A stretch of 64,000 nt of DNA, taken from NCBI RefSeq assembly GCF_000153105.1, contig NZ_CH672377.1:1902147-1966146 (forward strand), in the 5' to 3' direction. The DNA comes from Blastopirellula marina DSM 3645. Its GTDB lineage: Bacteria > Planctomycetota > Planctomycetia > Pirellulales > Pirellulaceae. The number at the start of each line of letters is the position of its first letter. The stretch's first letter is position 1. Below, piece by piece: positions 27,422 to 36,490 of this stretch. The translations under genes and the position numbers were made by a program. The notes under the pieces were generated by a model that saw nothing but the letters and a program-made list of their open reading frames with translations, ran no database searches and had not been told where the DNA came from.

Positions 27422-29080
27422 TTACAGCTTGGTGAGTGCGACGATCAGCAGCGCCAGCACCGCGACGCCAAGGCCGGCGTAACCGAAGATCGTAAACCAG
27501 TTTCGCATCCGATCGCGACGTCGCGCATCTTCGGTCCAACTGACGAAGTTCTGGGCGTTAAAGACCAGCGTCATCACACCAGGCAGGAAGCCTTGCTGGG
27601 TAAGTGGATCGCTGCCGGTCGCGGCCAGATACCAACCGGCGGGCATCCAATCGCCATGATGTTCTGGATAAAGTCCGCGAGTCAGAATACGCAGGATCGC
27701 GTCGCTGCGGCGGTCTAACGAGCTGACGAACTGGTAGAGCATTCGATTGCTTTCGATCTCGCGGCGTTGATCCCCGTGGAACGAATCGCGTTGGGCGAAG
27801 ATCCGATAGACCAGGGCCGATGCAAGCGAACGATTGACCCACCGAACGCCGCTGTGCAAGATCTCTTTGATATTGCTGAAATCGGCGACCGGGATATTCG
27901 GCAATTCGGCGCCAAAGCGACGACGGCGATGTTCTTCCGGAAAACGACGAAGCAATTCGTCGCAGCCGTTGAATTGTTCGGCGTCACAGAAAATCGCCGT
28001 GACGGGACCGGCGACTTCGCTCGCTTGACGAACTTGCTGCAGATCATGCTGCATAAAGACCGCCGTTTGCTGCGCGACGGCCAGATTTTCGGTCGCATCG
28101 CCGGGGACCAACACGATCACCCCATTGTGCGTGCAATAGGGGGCGCGGGCATGGCGAATCAAGTCGATGACATAGTCGAGCCGATCGAGCGTTTCGTCAA
28201 TCTCTTCTTTGGTGATCTCAACGGTCGTTTTGACTTCGGCTCGCGGCGTCGTCCGAATCATTGCGTTGGCCGAAGGTTCGGCGAAAGCTAACGCCAAGTT
28301 CGACTCGGCTTCGTCCAGTTTCGATTCGGCCGATACGGCGGTGCTTTCTAGTTTCTTCTGCGTCTTCGGCATGACGGCGACGCCAGAGCTCTCGCCGCTC
28401 AAAAAGTCGGAGTAGACAGGTTCGTTATACGGATCACTGCCGGCGACGACCACTTCCATCGGATTCGACTCTTCCGCTGCGCGGGCCATGTCTTGCAAAC
28501 GTGAAGCTTGCAAGCCTAATAGCGACGCATCGCGCAGCGAAACGAAGACTCCCCGTTCATCGGCCCAAATGCGTAGCGGCGCGTCGGCGCCGCGCGGAGT
28601 CGGCGGCTGCGTAAGCGAAAGCCCGGCTGCGGAGCAAAAATTGGCGTCGCCGGCCGTCGTTTGGCCCAACACCAAAAACAGCGGCTCTTTGACCAATGAA
28701 ACCCCATTACGCATCAGTTGTTCGGTCGCTTCGGTCCAGGCCTGGTCCAGATCAGGGTAGGGGGAAACGCTGACGCGTTGGCGCACCAGTCGCATCATCC
28801 ACCAGACTTGCCAGCCCAATGCGTAGCCCAGCAAAAACAGAATCGGCAACCAACTAGAGCGGACGATGGTTGAAGGAAAGCGAACCGATTTTTCCAGTTC
28901 TAAATAGTCGTTCAGCCACCATAGCCCAATCAAAATGGCGACGATCGCCAGCCCATGGACCAGCCATAGCAGCAAGCGAACCGTCCCTTGAGCGCGGGCG
29001 GTTGCGGCGACAGGCGCGGTGATCAAATTGGCGAGACTCGCCAACGATTGCCCCATCGAACTAAGTATCTTCATGAACAT
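27422..29080 (-). CDS. tssM: short TssM/IcmF-like T6SS membrane protein lacking the periplasmic domain
   Basis: 552 residues from the ATG at 29080, 24 bases after the tssL stop; a second ATG lies two codons further. Two N-terminal transmembrane helices (LLLWLVHGLAIVAILIGLWWL and WLPILFLLGYALGWQVWWMM) are followed by a cytoplasmic GTPase-like domain with the IcmF-type strand LFLVLGQTTAGDANFCSAAG. That motif is a degenerate Walker A without GK(S/T). A long cytoplasmic region (to about 520) follows, then a third helix (FGYAGLGVAVLALLIVALTKL) that ends the protein. Usual TssM proteins have about 1100-1300 residues with a large periplasmic part after this helix; that part is missing. It pairs with TssL as the inner-membrane base of a T6SS. 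Confidence 0.8.
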   Translation of the reverse strand: MFMKILSSMGQSLASLANLITAPVAATARAQGTVRLLLWLVHGLAIVAILIGLWWLNDYLELEKSVRFPSTIVRSSWLPILFLLGYALGWQVWWMMRLVRQRVSVSPYPDLDQAWTEATEQLMRNGVSLVKEPLFLVLGQTTAGDANFCSAAGLSLTQPPTPRGADAPLRIWADERGVFVSLRDASLLGLQASRLQDMARAAEESNPMEVVVAGSDPYNEPVYSDFLSGESSGVAVMPKTQKKLESTAVSAESKLDEAESNLALAFAEPSANAMIRTTPRAEVKTTVEITKEEIDETLDRLDYVIDLIRHARAPYCTHNGVIVLVPGDATENLAVAQQTAVFMQHDLQQVRQASEVAGPVTAIFCDAEQFNGCDELLRRFPEEHRRRRFGAELPNIPVADFSNIKEILHSGVRWVNRSLASALVYRIFAQRDSFHGDQRREIESNRMLYQFVSSLDRRSDAILRILTRGLYPEHHGDWMPAGWYLAATGSDPLTQQGFLPGVMTLVFNAQNFVSWTEDARRRDRMRNWFTIFGYAGLGVAVLALLIVALTKL

Positions 29081-29103
29081 CGCGTACGTTCCGTGTTTGA
29101 GGG

Positions 29104-29841
29104 TTAGCGGCCGAACCAGTCGACGACGACGAACGTGAGAAAAGGTGCGGCGACAAGCCCAACGACGCAAGCAGCGGCGATCATCGTTTGCATGCGGCCC
29201 TCGCCATGCAAGGGTCGAGCGTCGCACGACGGCGGGAGCTCCGCTTCTAGCGAAACTTGCAAGTCGTCGATGTCGCCAACGGCGACTCGAGCTCGCGAGA
29301 TCCACGACATCAGCTTTTCAGGCTGCGCACGCATTTCGCCCCGAAATCCAAGCGTTACGCAAAGGTAATAGACTTCTAACGGATCGTGCTCGCCGTGACG
29401 CAGCGCCATTTCCGCTTCGTGCCAAAAGCGCCAAGCGCGATCGTTGGCGCCAAACAGATGCATCTCGATCTTTTGTTCGTTCCACGCATTCGTCGACTGG
29501 GGGCAGTCGGTAAAGATTTCATCCAACCAACACGCCAGCGCGTATTGCAGGTTAACCAACTGCTTCTCGCGACGCGTATGAACGACGGTTGCGATCGAGT
29601 CACGTTGCAATAGATCGAGCAGGACCACTTGTTCAAACTCAAGGTCCACCTTCTGCTGCGACTCGAGTCGACGGAGCAGATCGAGTCCGTAGTCCATTAC
29701 GGCACGTACGTCTTCTGCCAAGGGAGATTGCATGGCGCGCGTCTCGTCTAGGGGGAAATAATTTGTACCCGGCGTGCCCGGCGGTGGGGCGATCCGATCA
29801 ATTTCCGTTACAAGCGGCGGAGCCGAATTCGGCGACGGCAT
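29104..29841 (-). CDS. tssL: T6SS inner-membrane protein TssL (DotU family)
   Basis: 245 residues. The cytoplasmic DotU domain (about 38-185) has the family pattern: YALACWLDEIFTD, WNEQKIEMHLFGAND-AWRFWHEAE and LEVYYLCVTLGFRGEMR. One C-terminal transmembrane helix (MIAAACVVGLVAAPFLTFVVVDWF) anchors it, as is normal for TssL. No C-terminal OmpA-like peptidoglycan-binding domain is fused. It forms the T6SS membrane base with TssM, encoded immediately downstream (stop to start 23 bp), and the two are probably co-transcribed. The gene diverges from tssA. Confidence 0.9.
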   Translation of the reverse strand: MPSPNSAPPLVTEIDRIAPPPGTPGTNYFPLDETRAMQSPLAEDVRAVMDYGLDLLRRLESQQKVDLEFEQVVLLDLLQRDSIATVVHTRREKQLVNLQYALACWLDEIFTDCPQSTNAWNEQKIEMHLFGANDRAWRFWHEAEMALRHGEHDPLEVYYLCVTLGFRGEMRAQPEKLMSWISRARVAVGDIDDLQVSLEAELPPSCDARPLHGEGRMQTMIAAACVVGLVAAPFLTFVVVDWFGR

Positions 29842-30201
29842 CCGCCGTTTGTAACGAATCGCAAGCGTTTCGGTATCTGCGTTTCACTCTTCAAAGCGAG
29901 GAGCGTCGCGGCGGATCCCAAGAAACGCTACGGCTGCGGTGGGTCTTACGTATCGGCATGGGCGCGGCGACAAATCGGCGAGATCGTCCGTGCGCTGCAT
30001 AGGCGTGAGTTCGTTGCAATATAGGTCGCGGTATGGGACCAGTCGCCGGAGGTAAAAAATTTCGCGGCTTTTGCCCTGCGCCAATTCCTGACCTAACTTT
30101 GCCGGAACATCGATCGGTAACCCCCTACGGGTAACCGATCAGCACTCCCCAATATTCGCCCCTCCCCGCGGCGCACTCCCCCAACCAACCCACCAGCGAC
30201 A
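29842..30201. other. divergent intergenic region of the T6SS locus
   Basis: 360 bp between tssL (minus) and tssA (plus). It should contain the promoters of both arms of the T6SS locus. I see no RNA gene, repeat or coding frame with support. An inverted GGTAACC...GGTTACC-like pair sits near 30116-30139 and could be an operator, but this is weak. Confidence 0.35.
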
Positions 30202-31254
30202 ATGGCCGAAGTAGACGTAGCCGAACTAATTTCGCCCGTCTCCGAAGATCGCCCAGCCGGCGATCCGGACGCCTATTCGCATCGTTTGCACGATCAATTT
30301 CGTGAATTACGCCGCGAAGAGGACGCCGACGACTTCGATGACGTCACGCGACCGGCCAACCTGAAGCAGGCCGATTGGGCCGGTATTGTCGATCTTGCTC
30401 GTAATTCGCTTTTGCACGACAGCAAAGATCTGCGAGTCGTCTGCCATTTGATCGAGGGTCTCGCTCGAACCGAAGGGATCCACGGCGTCGCCGCAGGACT
30501 TGACCTGCTAAAGAATCTCATTGAACAGCGTTGGGATAGTCTGAATCCGCCGCTGGATAACGGGCCAGAAGCTCGTCTTGCTCCGCTGGCCAATTTGCTG
30601 GATGACGAAGATCGCGGCGTGCTCTTTCCGCGAACGATTCGTCGCGTCCCGCTGCTCTCGAACAGCCAAGGGCAACTGACCGCCGTCGACTGGCTGCAAT
30701 GGCAACAATCCAAGAACCCGGAAGAGCAAGCTTGTTTGTCGCGCATTCTGGCTTCGGCCACGCGAGACGATGTGCTGCACGCCGTCAAAGAAGCGCAGCG
30801 GTCGCACGACGCGGCCCGCGAAATCGCACGTCTGCTCGACGAACGACTCGGTTGTGATGCGACGGCGCTGTTGAATCTGCAAAAGGCGCTGGAGGAATGC
30901 CAACGTTTGTTGGCGGCCGAATTGGCCAAACGACCAGAACCAACCCCGGAAAGCGAAACCACGACCGCAGGCGAAGCGGGGGCCGATGGGTCCGCCGCCA
31001 ACAACGGTCGCTCTGGCAACGTGGGCGACATCGTCGTTCGCCGCCAGGAACTTTATCGACAGCTTTCGGCGGCAGCCGATCTGCTGGAGCAAATTGAACC
31101 GAACAGCCCCGCGCCATTCCTTGTGCGTCGAGCTGTTCAACTCGGCCAGATGCCGTTTCCGCAATTGATGCAAGCCATCGTACGCGAGCAAACGGTGCTG
31201 GACGAACTACAACGGCAAATTGGCGATTCGCAGACGTCTGCGATCGCAAATTGA
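30202..31254 (+). CDS. tssA: T6SS baseplate/tail-cap protein TssA
   Basis: 350 residues. The N-terminal ImpA-type domain (about 5-130) has the family landmarks: ELISPVSEDRPAGDP.AY near the start, W..I..LA..LL...KDLRV with L.EGL.R..G..G, and W..L.PPLD. A variable helical centre with an Ala/Gly/Ser linker (about 235-265) follows. The C-terminal helical domain ends with the typical PNSPAPFLVRRAVQLGQMPFPQLMQ. TssA binds the baseplate and the growing sheath. It is the first gene of the plus-strand T6SS run. I saw no good Shine-Dalgarno site before the ATG. Confidence 0.9.
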   Translation: MAEVDVAELISPVSEDRPAGDPDAYSHRLHDQFRELRREEDADDFDDVTRPANLKQADWAGIVDLARNSLLHDSKDLRVVCHLIEGLARTEGIHGVAAGLDLLKNLIEQRWDSLNPPLDNGPEARLAPLANLLDDEDRGVLFPRTIRRVPLLSNSQGQLTAVDWLQWQQSKNPEEQACLSRILASATRDDVLHAVKEAQRSHDAAREIARLLDERLGCDATALLNLQKALEECQRLLAAELAKRPEPTPESETTTAGEAGADGSAANNGRSGNVGDIVVRRQELYRQLSAAADLLEQIEPNSPAPFLVRRAVQLGQMPFPQLMQAIVREQTVLDELQRQIGDSQTSAIAN

Positions 31255-31349
31255 TTCTCCGATTTCGTTTCGACGGCGAATTGACGCACCGCAGCGTGAG
31301 AGGCGGCTGCGATCGCGTAGCCGCCACAAACCCTTAAGGAAACTGACTG

Positions 31350-31859
31350 ATGAGCGAAAGCCTGCAACACAAGCTTGATCGCGTGCGTCCTCCGCGCGTG
31401 CAAATTACGTATGACGTCGAGACCGGCGGCGCCATGGAAGTCAAAGAGCTTCCGTTGGTTGTCGGCGTGATGGCCGATCTTTCGGGTCAGCCGAAAGAAG
31501 CTTTGCCGGGCATCAAGCAACGCAAGTTTGTGCCGATCGATCGCGATAACTTCAACAGCGTTCTGGAAAAGAGCGGCGCTCGCGTCGCGATGCAGGTTCC
31601 GAACGTGTTGGAAGACGATAACACGAACCTCAGCGTCGAGCTGAACTTCAAAGACATGACCGACTTCGAGCCGACCAACGTCGCTCGCCAGGTTCCGGTC
31701 TTGGCCAATCTGCTCGAGATGCGTGATCGCTTGAAGCAACTGCTCAGCAAAATGGAAGGCAACGACGCTTTGTGCGGATTGCTGGACGACACGCTGGGTG
31801 ACGACGCTGCTCGCGACACGATCAGCAAAGACCTTGGCGTCGAAGCTCCGACCGCCTAG
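31350..31859 (+). CDS. tssB: T6SS contractile sheath small subunit TssB
   Basis: 169 residues with AAGGAAA upstream of the ATG. The full TssB/VipA pattern is present: RVQITYDVETGGAMEVKELPLVVGVMADLSG, RKFVPIDRDNFNSVL and LNFKDMTDFEPTNVARQVPVLANLLEMRDRL. It assembles with TssC into the cytoplasmic sheath whose contraction drives the Hcp tube. The gene lies 95 bp after tssA, with a weak stem (31302-31325) in between, and 56 bp before tssC. Confidence 0.97.
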   Translation: MSESLQHKLDRVRPPRVQITYDVETGGAMEVKELPLVVGVMADLSGQPKEALPGIKQRKFVPIDRDNFNSVLEKSGARVAMQVPNVLEDDNTNLSVELNFKDMTDFEPTNVARQVPVLANLLEMRDRLKQLLSKMEGNDALCGLLDDTLGDDAARDTISKDLGVEAPTA

Positions 31860-31915
31860 TTCCCGTTCCGCAACAAACGCAACAAACGCAACGAAAGTAA
31901 CAGGAGATACACATA

Positions 31916-33388
31916 ATGGCTGCTGAAAACGAAACCACCGCCGGCGGAACGGCGACCCTAGAGCTGACCCTGTTGGATCAGATTCTGGAAAACACGCGTC
32001 CGCTCGACGACGCTGAAATGGAATTGAATAAGTCGTACATCGAAGAATTCGTGCGTCAGGCCTCTAAAGACCAGAACAAGGTCTCGAAGGACGCCGCCAC
32101 GAAGATCAACTTCTGGATCGCCGAGCTCGACAAAAAGCTCTCGGCCCAGTTGAACGAAGTCATGCACCACGAGAAGTTCCAAGCCCTGGAAAGCAGCTGG
32201 CGCGGACTTAGCTTCCTGGTTCACGAATCGGAAACCGGCACGTCGCTGAAGATTCGCGTCATGAACGCGACCAAGCACGACCTGCTGAAAGACCTGGAGA
32301 CCGCCGTCGAATTCGACCAGAGCGCGATCTTCAAGAAGATCTACGAAGAAGAATACGGCCAACTCGGCGGTCAGCCTTACGGTTTGTTGATCGGCGATTA
32401 CGAGTTCTCGCGTCGTCCGGAAGACATCAACCTGTTGAAGCTGATGTCGAACGTCGCCGCTGCGGCTCACGCTCCGTTGATCTCGGCCGCTTCGCCGACG
32501 CTGTTCAATCTTGACAGCTTCTCGGATCTGCCGAACCCGCGTGACCTGGCCAAGATCTTCGAAGGTGCGACCCACACTTCGTGGCGTTCGTTCCGCGACA
32601 GCGAAGATTCGCGTTACGTCGCTTTGACTCTGCCGCACGTTCTGTCTCGCTTGCCTTACGGCGAAGAGTTCAAGAAGGTCGAAGAGTTCAACTTTGAAGA
32701 AGCCGTTGACGGCAAAGATTACCACAAGTATCTGTGGATGAACGCCGCTTGGGCTTATGGCGTCCGCATCACCAACGCCTTCTCGAAGTACGGCTGGTTC
32801 GCCAAAGTTCGTGGAGTCGAAGGCGGCGGTAAAGTGGAGAACCTTCCGGTTCACACCTTCCCGACCGATGACGGCGACATTGCGATGAAGTGCCCGACCG
32901 AAATCGCGATCAGCGATCGTCGTGAGTTCGAGCTGTCCAACCTCGGCTTCCTGCCGCTGTTGCACGCCAAGAACACGGATTACGCCGTCTTCATGGGCGC
33001 CCAAAGCGCTCAAAAGCCGAAGGTTTACTTCGACGACGACGCCAACTCCAACGCCGAACTTTCGTCGAAAATCAACTTCCTGCTGTGCGTCTCGCGATTC
33101 GCTCATTACCTGAAGGTCATGGCTCGCGACAAAATCGGCTCGAACCTGGAAGTCGCCGAAGCCGAACGTTGGTTGAACAGCTGGATCAGCAACTACGTTT
33201 GCGATCCCGCCACCGCCGGCGACGAGACCAAAGCGAAGTGCCCGCTGTCCGACGCTCGCGTTGAAGTTCGCGAAGTCAAAGGCAAGCCGGGCTGGTACGA
33301 AGCCGTCGCTTGGCTGCGTCCTCACTTCCAGCTCGAAACGCTCGAAGCCTCGATGCGTTTGGTCGCTGAAGTGCCGAAGCAAGGCTAG
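31916..33388 (+). CDS. tssC: T6SS contractile sheath large subunit TssC
   Basis: 490 residues, the usual TssC/VipB length, with AGGAG upstream. Family landmarks are WRGLSFLVHESETGTSLKIRVMNA, IYEEEYGQLGGQPYGLLIGDYEF, FRDSEDSRYVALTLPHVLSRLPYG, WMNAAWAYGVRITNAF, the conserved core RGVEGGGKVENLPVHTFPTDDGD, and LPLLHAKNTDYAVFMGAQS. It forms the sheath with TssB. The codon use is strongly biased, as expected of a highly expressed structural gene, which also creates a long spurious antisense frame. A UUCG-capped hairpin follows before hcp. Confidence 0.97.
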   Translation: MAAENETTAGGTATLELTLLDQILENTRPLDDAEMELNKSYIEEFVRQASKDQNKVSKDAATKINFWIAELDKKLSAQLNEVMHHEKFQALESSWRGLSFLVHESETGTSLKIRVMNATKHDLLKDLETAVEFDQSAIFKKIYEEEYGQLGGQPYGLLIGDYEFSRRPEDINLLKLMSNVAAAAHAPLISAASPTLFNLDSFSDLPNPRDLAKIFEGATHTSWRSFRDSEDSRYVALTLPHVLSRLPYGEEFKKVEEFNFEEAVDGKDYHKYLWMNAAWAYGVRITNAFSKYGWFAKVRGVEGGGKVENLPVHTFPTDDGDIAMKCPTEIAISDRREFELSNLGFLPLLHAKNTDYAVFMGAQSAQKPKVYFDDDANSNAELSSKINFLLCVSRFAHYLKVMARDKIGSNLEVAEAERWLNSWISNYVCDPATAGDETKAKCPLSDARVEVREVKGKPGWYEAVAWLRPHFQLETLEASMRLVAEVPKQG

Positions 33389-33403
33389 TTAACTATCGCG
33401 GGT

Positions 33404-33437
33404 CGCGCCGCTTTCGAGCGGCGCGCCTGCTTTTTCG
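33404..33437 (+). terminator. UUCG-tetraloop hairpin between tssC and hcp
   Basis: A 9-bp GC-rich stem (33404-33412 with 33417-33425) closed by a TTCG loop, followed by CCTGCTTTTT. It may act as a partial terminator or a 3' mRNA stabiliser for tssBC, with hcp transcribed from readthrough or its own promoter. Confidence 0.6.
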
Positions 33438-33483
33438 CATTCCCAATATCCACACAAACTAACTGACATACGGAGCCAATATC

Positions 33484-33999
33484 ATGGCAGTCGATTACTT
33501 CTTGAAAGTCTCGGACATCGATGGCGAATCGGGCGACTCGGTGCACGCCAAAGAAATCGAAATCTCGGAATTCAACTGGAGCGCTTCGCAGACCGGCACC
33601 TTCGCTCAAGGCGCAGGCGGCGGCGCCGGCAAGGTCCGCATGAACGATTTCGAGTTCATGACCCGCACCGGCAAAGCTTCGCCGAAACTGATGCTCGCTT
33701 GCGCCAAAGGGGATCACATTCCCGAAGTGACCCTCACCTGTCGTAAGGCGGGCGGCGGACAACAAGAGTTCTACATCATCACGATGAAGGACGTTTTGAT
33801 CGCCCACTACCAAACCGGCAGCCATCGCAACAACGGTTCGACCGAAGAAGGTCAAGGCTACGATGACGGCCTGCCGCGTGACTTCGTGAAGTTGAACTTC
33901 GCGAAGATCGAATGCGAATATCGTCCGCAGAAGGACGACGGCAGCTTGGACAATCCGGTCAAAGCCGGCTACGACCTGAAGGCCAACAAGCCTGTCTAA
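33484..33999 (+). CDS. hcp: T6SS tube protein Hcp (TssD)
   Basis: 171 residues, a normal Hcp length; GGAG lies 9 bases upstream of the ATG. Hallmarks are the N-terminal DYFLKVSDIDGES, the HAKEIEISEFNW strand, a Gly-rich turn (AQGAGGGAGKVRMNDFEF), SPKLMLACAKGDHIPEVTLTCRKAG and QEFYIITMKDVLI. The C-terminal strand has VKLNFAKIECEYRPQ. Hcp hexamers stack into the inner tube and carry or chaperone effectors. No effector is fused. It is flanked by a stem-loop before and a strong terminator after, so its dosage is probably set separately from tssBC and tssEFG. Confidence 0.96.
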   Translation: MAVDYFLKVSDIDGESGDSVHAKEIEISEFNWSASQTGTFAQGAGGGAGKVRMNDFEFMTRTGKASPKLMLACAKGDHIPEVTLTCRKAGGGQQEFYIITMKDVLIAHYQTGSHRNNGSTEEGQGYDDGLPRDFVKLNFAKIECEYRPQKDDGSLDNPVKAGYDLKANKPV

Positions 34000-34032
34000 G
34001 CGAACTCGTTCGCTCAACGCCAACATCGAAAG

Positions 34033-34075
34033 TCAGGCGCACCGCCGCCGCGGTCGCCTGATTTTCCTTATTTTT
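34033..34075 (+). terminator. rho-independent terminator after hcp
   Basis: Long near-perfect stem (outer 7-bp arms 34033-34039 and 34055-34061, inner 5-bp arms) followed by TTTTCCTTATTTTT. It ends the hcp transcript, so tssEFG need readthrough or a separate promoter. Confidence 0.85.
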
Positions 34076-34160
34076 CCCGCTCGCCTCGACCGACGTCCGC
34101 TTCTTGACCCGCCGCAGGACGTTCAGCCAATACCTCCGCTCCCCTTACGGAGGCCCGGAC

Positions 34161-34643
34161 ATGCCGAGAACGACTCTCACTCCTGAACTAACGCCATCGA
34201 TCTATGATCGCTTGGTGGACGCCTGTTTCGAGGTAGAGCCCGATAGCCGTGCGCAAAGCGTGCGCGGATTTGTGCTGGGCATCTGCCGCGATCTTGAAGA
34301 CCTGCTGAACACCTCCGCGTCGCGTCCTGTGGACGAAATCGATGCGCTGGCGCTTCGCAACTCGGTCTTTTGCTACGGCGTTCCCGAGCTAACGCTGCAT
34401 GATGGCGCCACGCGAGCCGACATGCTCGCTTTGGCGAGCGACATTGAAAACACGATTCGCCGCTTCGAACCTCGTCTCGACACGGTTCACGTCAACCTCG
34501 ACGTTTCGAAGCAGAGCGTCTGGAATCGCATTTCGTTTGCGATAGAAGGAACGTCCAAAGCGTTGCCCAATGCGAAAATCCGCGTCGGCGCCGCGCTCAA
34601 CCCCACCAACCGTCGCATTGAAGTGACGCCGAACGAATCATGA
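34161..34643 (+). CDS. tssE: T6SS baseplate protein TssE (gp25-like)
   Basis: 160 residues from the ATG at 34161, which has GGAGG seven bases upstream; an upstream in-frame TTG has no such site. It matches the gpW/gp25 family: TPSIYDRLVDACFEVEPD near the start, a helix with GICRDLEDLLNTS, SVFCYGVPEL, and the diagnostic ENTIRRFEPRLDTVHVNLD. TssE is the T6SS baseplate wedge protein homologous to phage gp25. The gene overlaps tssF by 4 bp (ATGA), so the two are translationally coupled. Confidence 0.92.
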   Translation: MPRTTLTPELTPSIYDRLVDACFEVEPDSRAQSVRGFVLGICRDLEDLLNTSASRPVDEIDALALRNSVFCYGVPELTLHDGATRADMLALASDIENTIRRFEPRLDTVHVNLDVSKQSVWNRISFAIEGTSKALPNAKIRVGAALNPTNRRIEVTPNES

Positions 34644-36490
34644 ACGAAACGCTCTTCCCCTACTACGAACGTGAACTATTGCTCGCTCGCGAGCAATCGC
34701 AGCAGTTCGCGCGCAAGCACCCGGCCGCGGCCGGTCGTCTGCTTCTGGAAGCGAATCGTAGCCGCGACCCGCACGTCGAACGTCTGATCGAGTCGTTTGC
34801 GCTGATCGCCGGCCGCATTCAAAAGAAATTGGACGACGATTTTCCGGAAGTGACCGATGCGCTGCTCGAGGTTCTTTACCCGCATTACCTGGCGCCGATT
34901 CCGTCGATGACCACGGTCCAATTCCAGCCCGACCCAACCAATCCGCAAGCCTCCGGCGCCAAGATCGCCCGCGGCAGTCAACTCCGTACGCAGCGCGTGG
35001 GCGATGGCCCCTGCTTTTTCCGCACTTGCTACGACACGACGGTTTGGCCGGTCGAAGTGACTCACGTCGACACGCTCACGCCGCCGTGGAGCAATTCGTT
35101 AACCGTTCGCCGCGACGCGATGGCGGCGATACGCGTTCGCTTACGTTGCCAGGCTGACACGGCCTTTAGCACGCTGCCGATCGAGTCGCTGCGATTTCAT
35201 TTGCACGGCGGCGATCAAGTTACCGCCAAGCTCTACGAATATCTGCTGAACCATTGCAATCGCGTCTCGATCGTCGCCGCCAACGACAATAAGGAAGAGA
35301 CGCGCGTTAACTTTGAACCTCAGCAAGTGATCACTCCGGTTGGTTTTCAGCCCGAAGAAGCGTTGCTGCCGTCGGCCGCTCAAGGCCAGCCCGGCTATCA
35401 GCTATTAACCGATCTGTTCGCCTATCCCGAGAAGTTCCTCTACTTTGATCTGCATGGTTTTCGCAAAGCCGCCAAAGCAGGCTGGCAGCGTGAGATCGAC
35501 GTTTGGTTCTTTTTCGACAGCATCGAACCGCTCGTCCATGGCGCGATTCATGCCGATACGTTCCAGCTTGGCTGCACGCCGGCGATCAACCTGTTTGACA
35601 AGATTTGTGAACCGATCGCGATCGATCATCGCCGCAGCGAGTATCGCATCACGCCGGACGTACAACGCCCCAACGACGTCGAGGTTCACTCGATTCGCCG
35701 CGTGACCACGCAAGGGACCGACGGAGACGTCGAGTTTCGTCCGTTTTATGCGATCGGGCACGCAAGTCGTTGGAATCCGGCGGCGCCCGACGAAGCCTAT
35801 TGGCATCTGTCGCGGCGACCTTCGACTCAGCCGGGAGACGACGGCGACGATTCGTTCCTGCAACTCGTCGATTTGAACTTTGATCCCTGCCGCCCCGCGG
35901 ACGCGGTCGCTACGGTGCAAGCCGTTTGCTCCAATCGCGATCTCCCGACCAAACTTTACAATCAATGGGGTTCGGCCGAATTCCAGTTGCAAGTCCCCGC
36001 GCCGATCAAAGCGACGCGCTGTTTGCGACAACCGACTCCGCCGCTGCGACCTCCGGTCGACAACGGCAATCGCTGGCGTTTGGTCTCGCACTTGTCACTC
36101 AATCACCTGTCGTTGACCGACAAGCATGGGATCGACAGCTTGCGTGAGATCTTGCGGCTGTACGATTTCTCGACCGATGGCAACGGCCATGAACGAGCGA
36201 TTCGTAACCGCCAAATGATCGAAGGATTGCAGAAGCTGAAGTGCGATCGAACCGTCGCTCGCGTCGGCAGCTCGCTTAAAGGAGGCTTCTGCCGCGGCCT
36301 GGAGATTCGTATCGAACTGGATGACCAAAAGTATCACGGCGTCGGCTCTTACCTGTTCGCGTCGGTCTTAGAGCGATTCCTGGGATTGTACGTCAACATC
36401 AACTCGTTCACTCAATTGGTCGCCGTGACGCAACAGCGCGGCGTATTGAAACGCTTTGAACCTCGAGCCGGAGAGGCGATGCTCCTATGA
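34640..36490 (+). CDS. tssF: T6SS baseplate protein TssF
   Basis: 616 residues, usual for TssF. Family landmarks are FPYYERELLLAREQSQQFARKHPAAAGRLLLEANRSRDPHVERLIESFALIAGRIQKKLDDDFPEVTDALLEVLYPHYLAPIPSM at the start, a central FLYFDLHGFRKA, PINLFDKICEPI-like CTPAINLFDKICEPIAIDHRRSEY, and a C-terminal SLNHLSL with FSTDGN. Together with TssG and TssE it builds the baseplate wedge. It overlaps tssE upstream and tssG downstream, each by ATGA. Confidence 0.95.
   Translation: MNETLFPYYERELLLAREQSQQFARKHPAAAGRLLLEANRSRDPHVERLIESFALIAGRIQKKLDDDFPEVTDALLEVLYPHYLAPIPSMTTVQFQPDPTNPQASGAKIARGSQLRTQRVGDGPCFFRTCYDTTVWPVEVTHVDTLTPPWSNSLTVRRDAMAAIRVRLRCQADTAFSTLPIESLRFHLHGGDQVTAKLYEYLLNHCNRVSIVAANDNKEETRVNFEPQQVITPVGFQPEEALLPSAAQGQPGYQLLTDLFAYPEKFLYFDLHGFRKAAKAGWQREIDVWFFFDSIEPLVHGAIHADTFQLGCTPAINLFDKICEPIAIDHRRSEYRITPDVQRPNDVEVHSIRRVTTQGTDGDVEFRPFYAIGHASRWNPAAPDEAYWHLSRRPSTQPGDDGDDSFLQLVDLNFDPCRPADAVATVQAVCSNRDLPTKLYNQWGSAEFQLQVPAPIKATRCLRQPTPPLRPPVDNGNRWRLVSHLSLNHLSLTDKHGIDSLREILRLYDFSTDGNGHERAIRNRQMIEGLQKLKCDRTVARVGSSLKGGFCRGLEIRIELDDQKYHGVGSYLFASVLERFLGLYVNINSFTQLVAVTQQRGVLKRFEPRAGEAMLL

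Noticed and set aside
31958-33382. 474-codon antisense frame inside tssC
   Set aside because: Exact shadow of a strongly biased highly expressed gene; low-complexity composition and no ribosome site.
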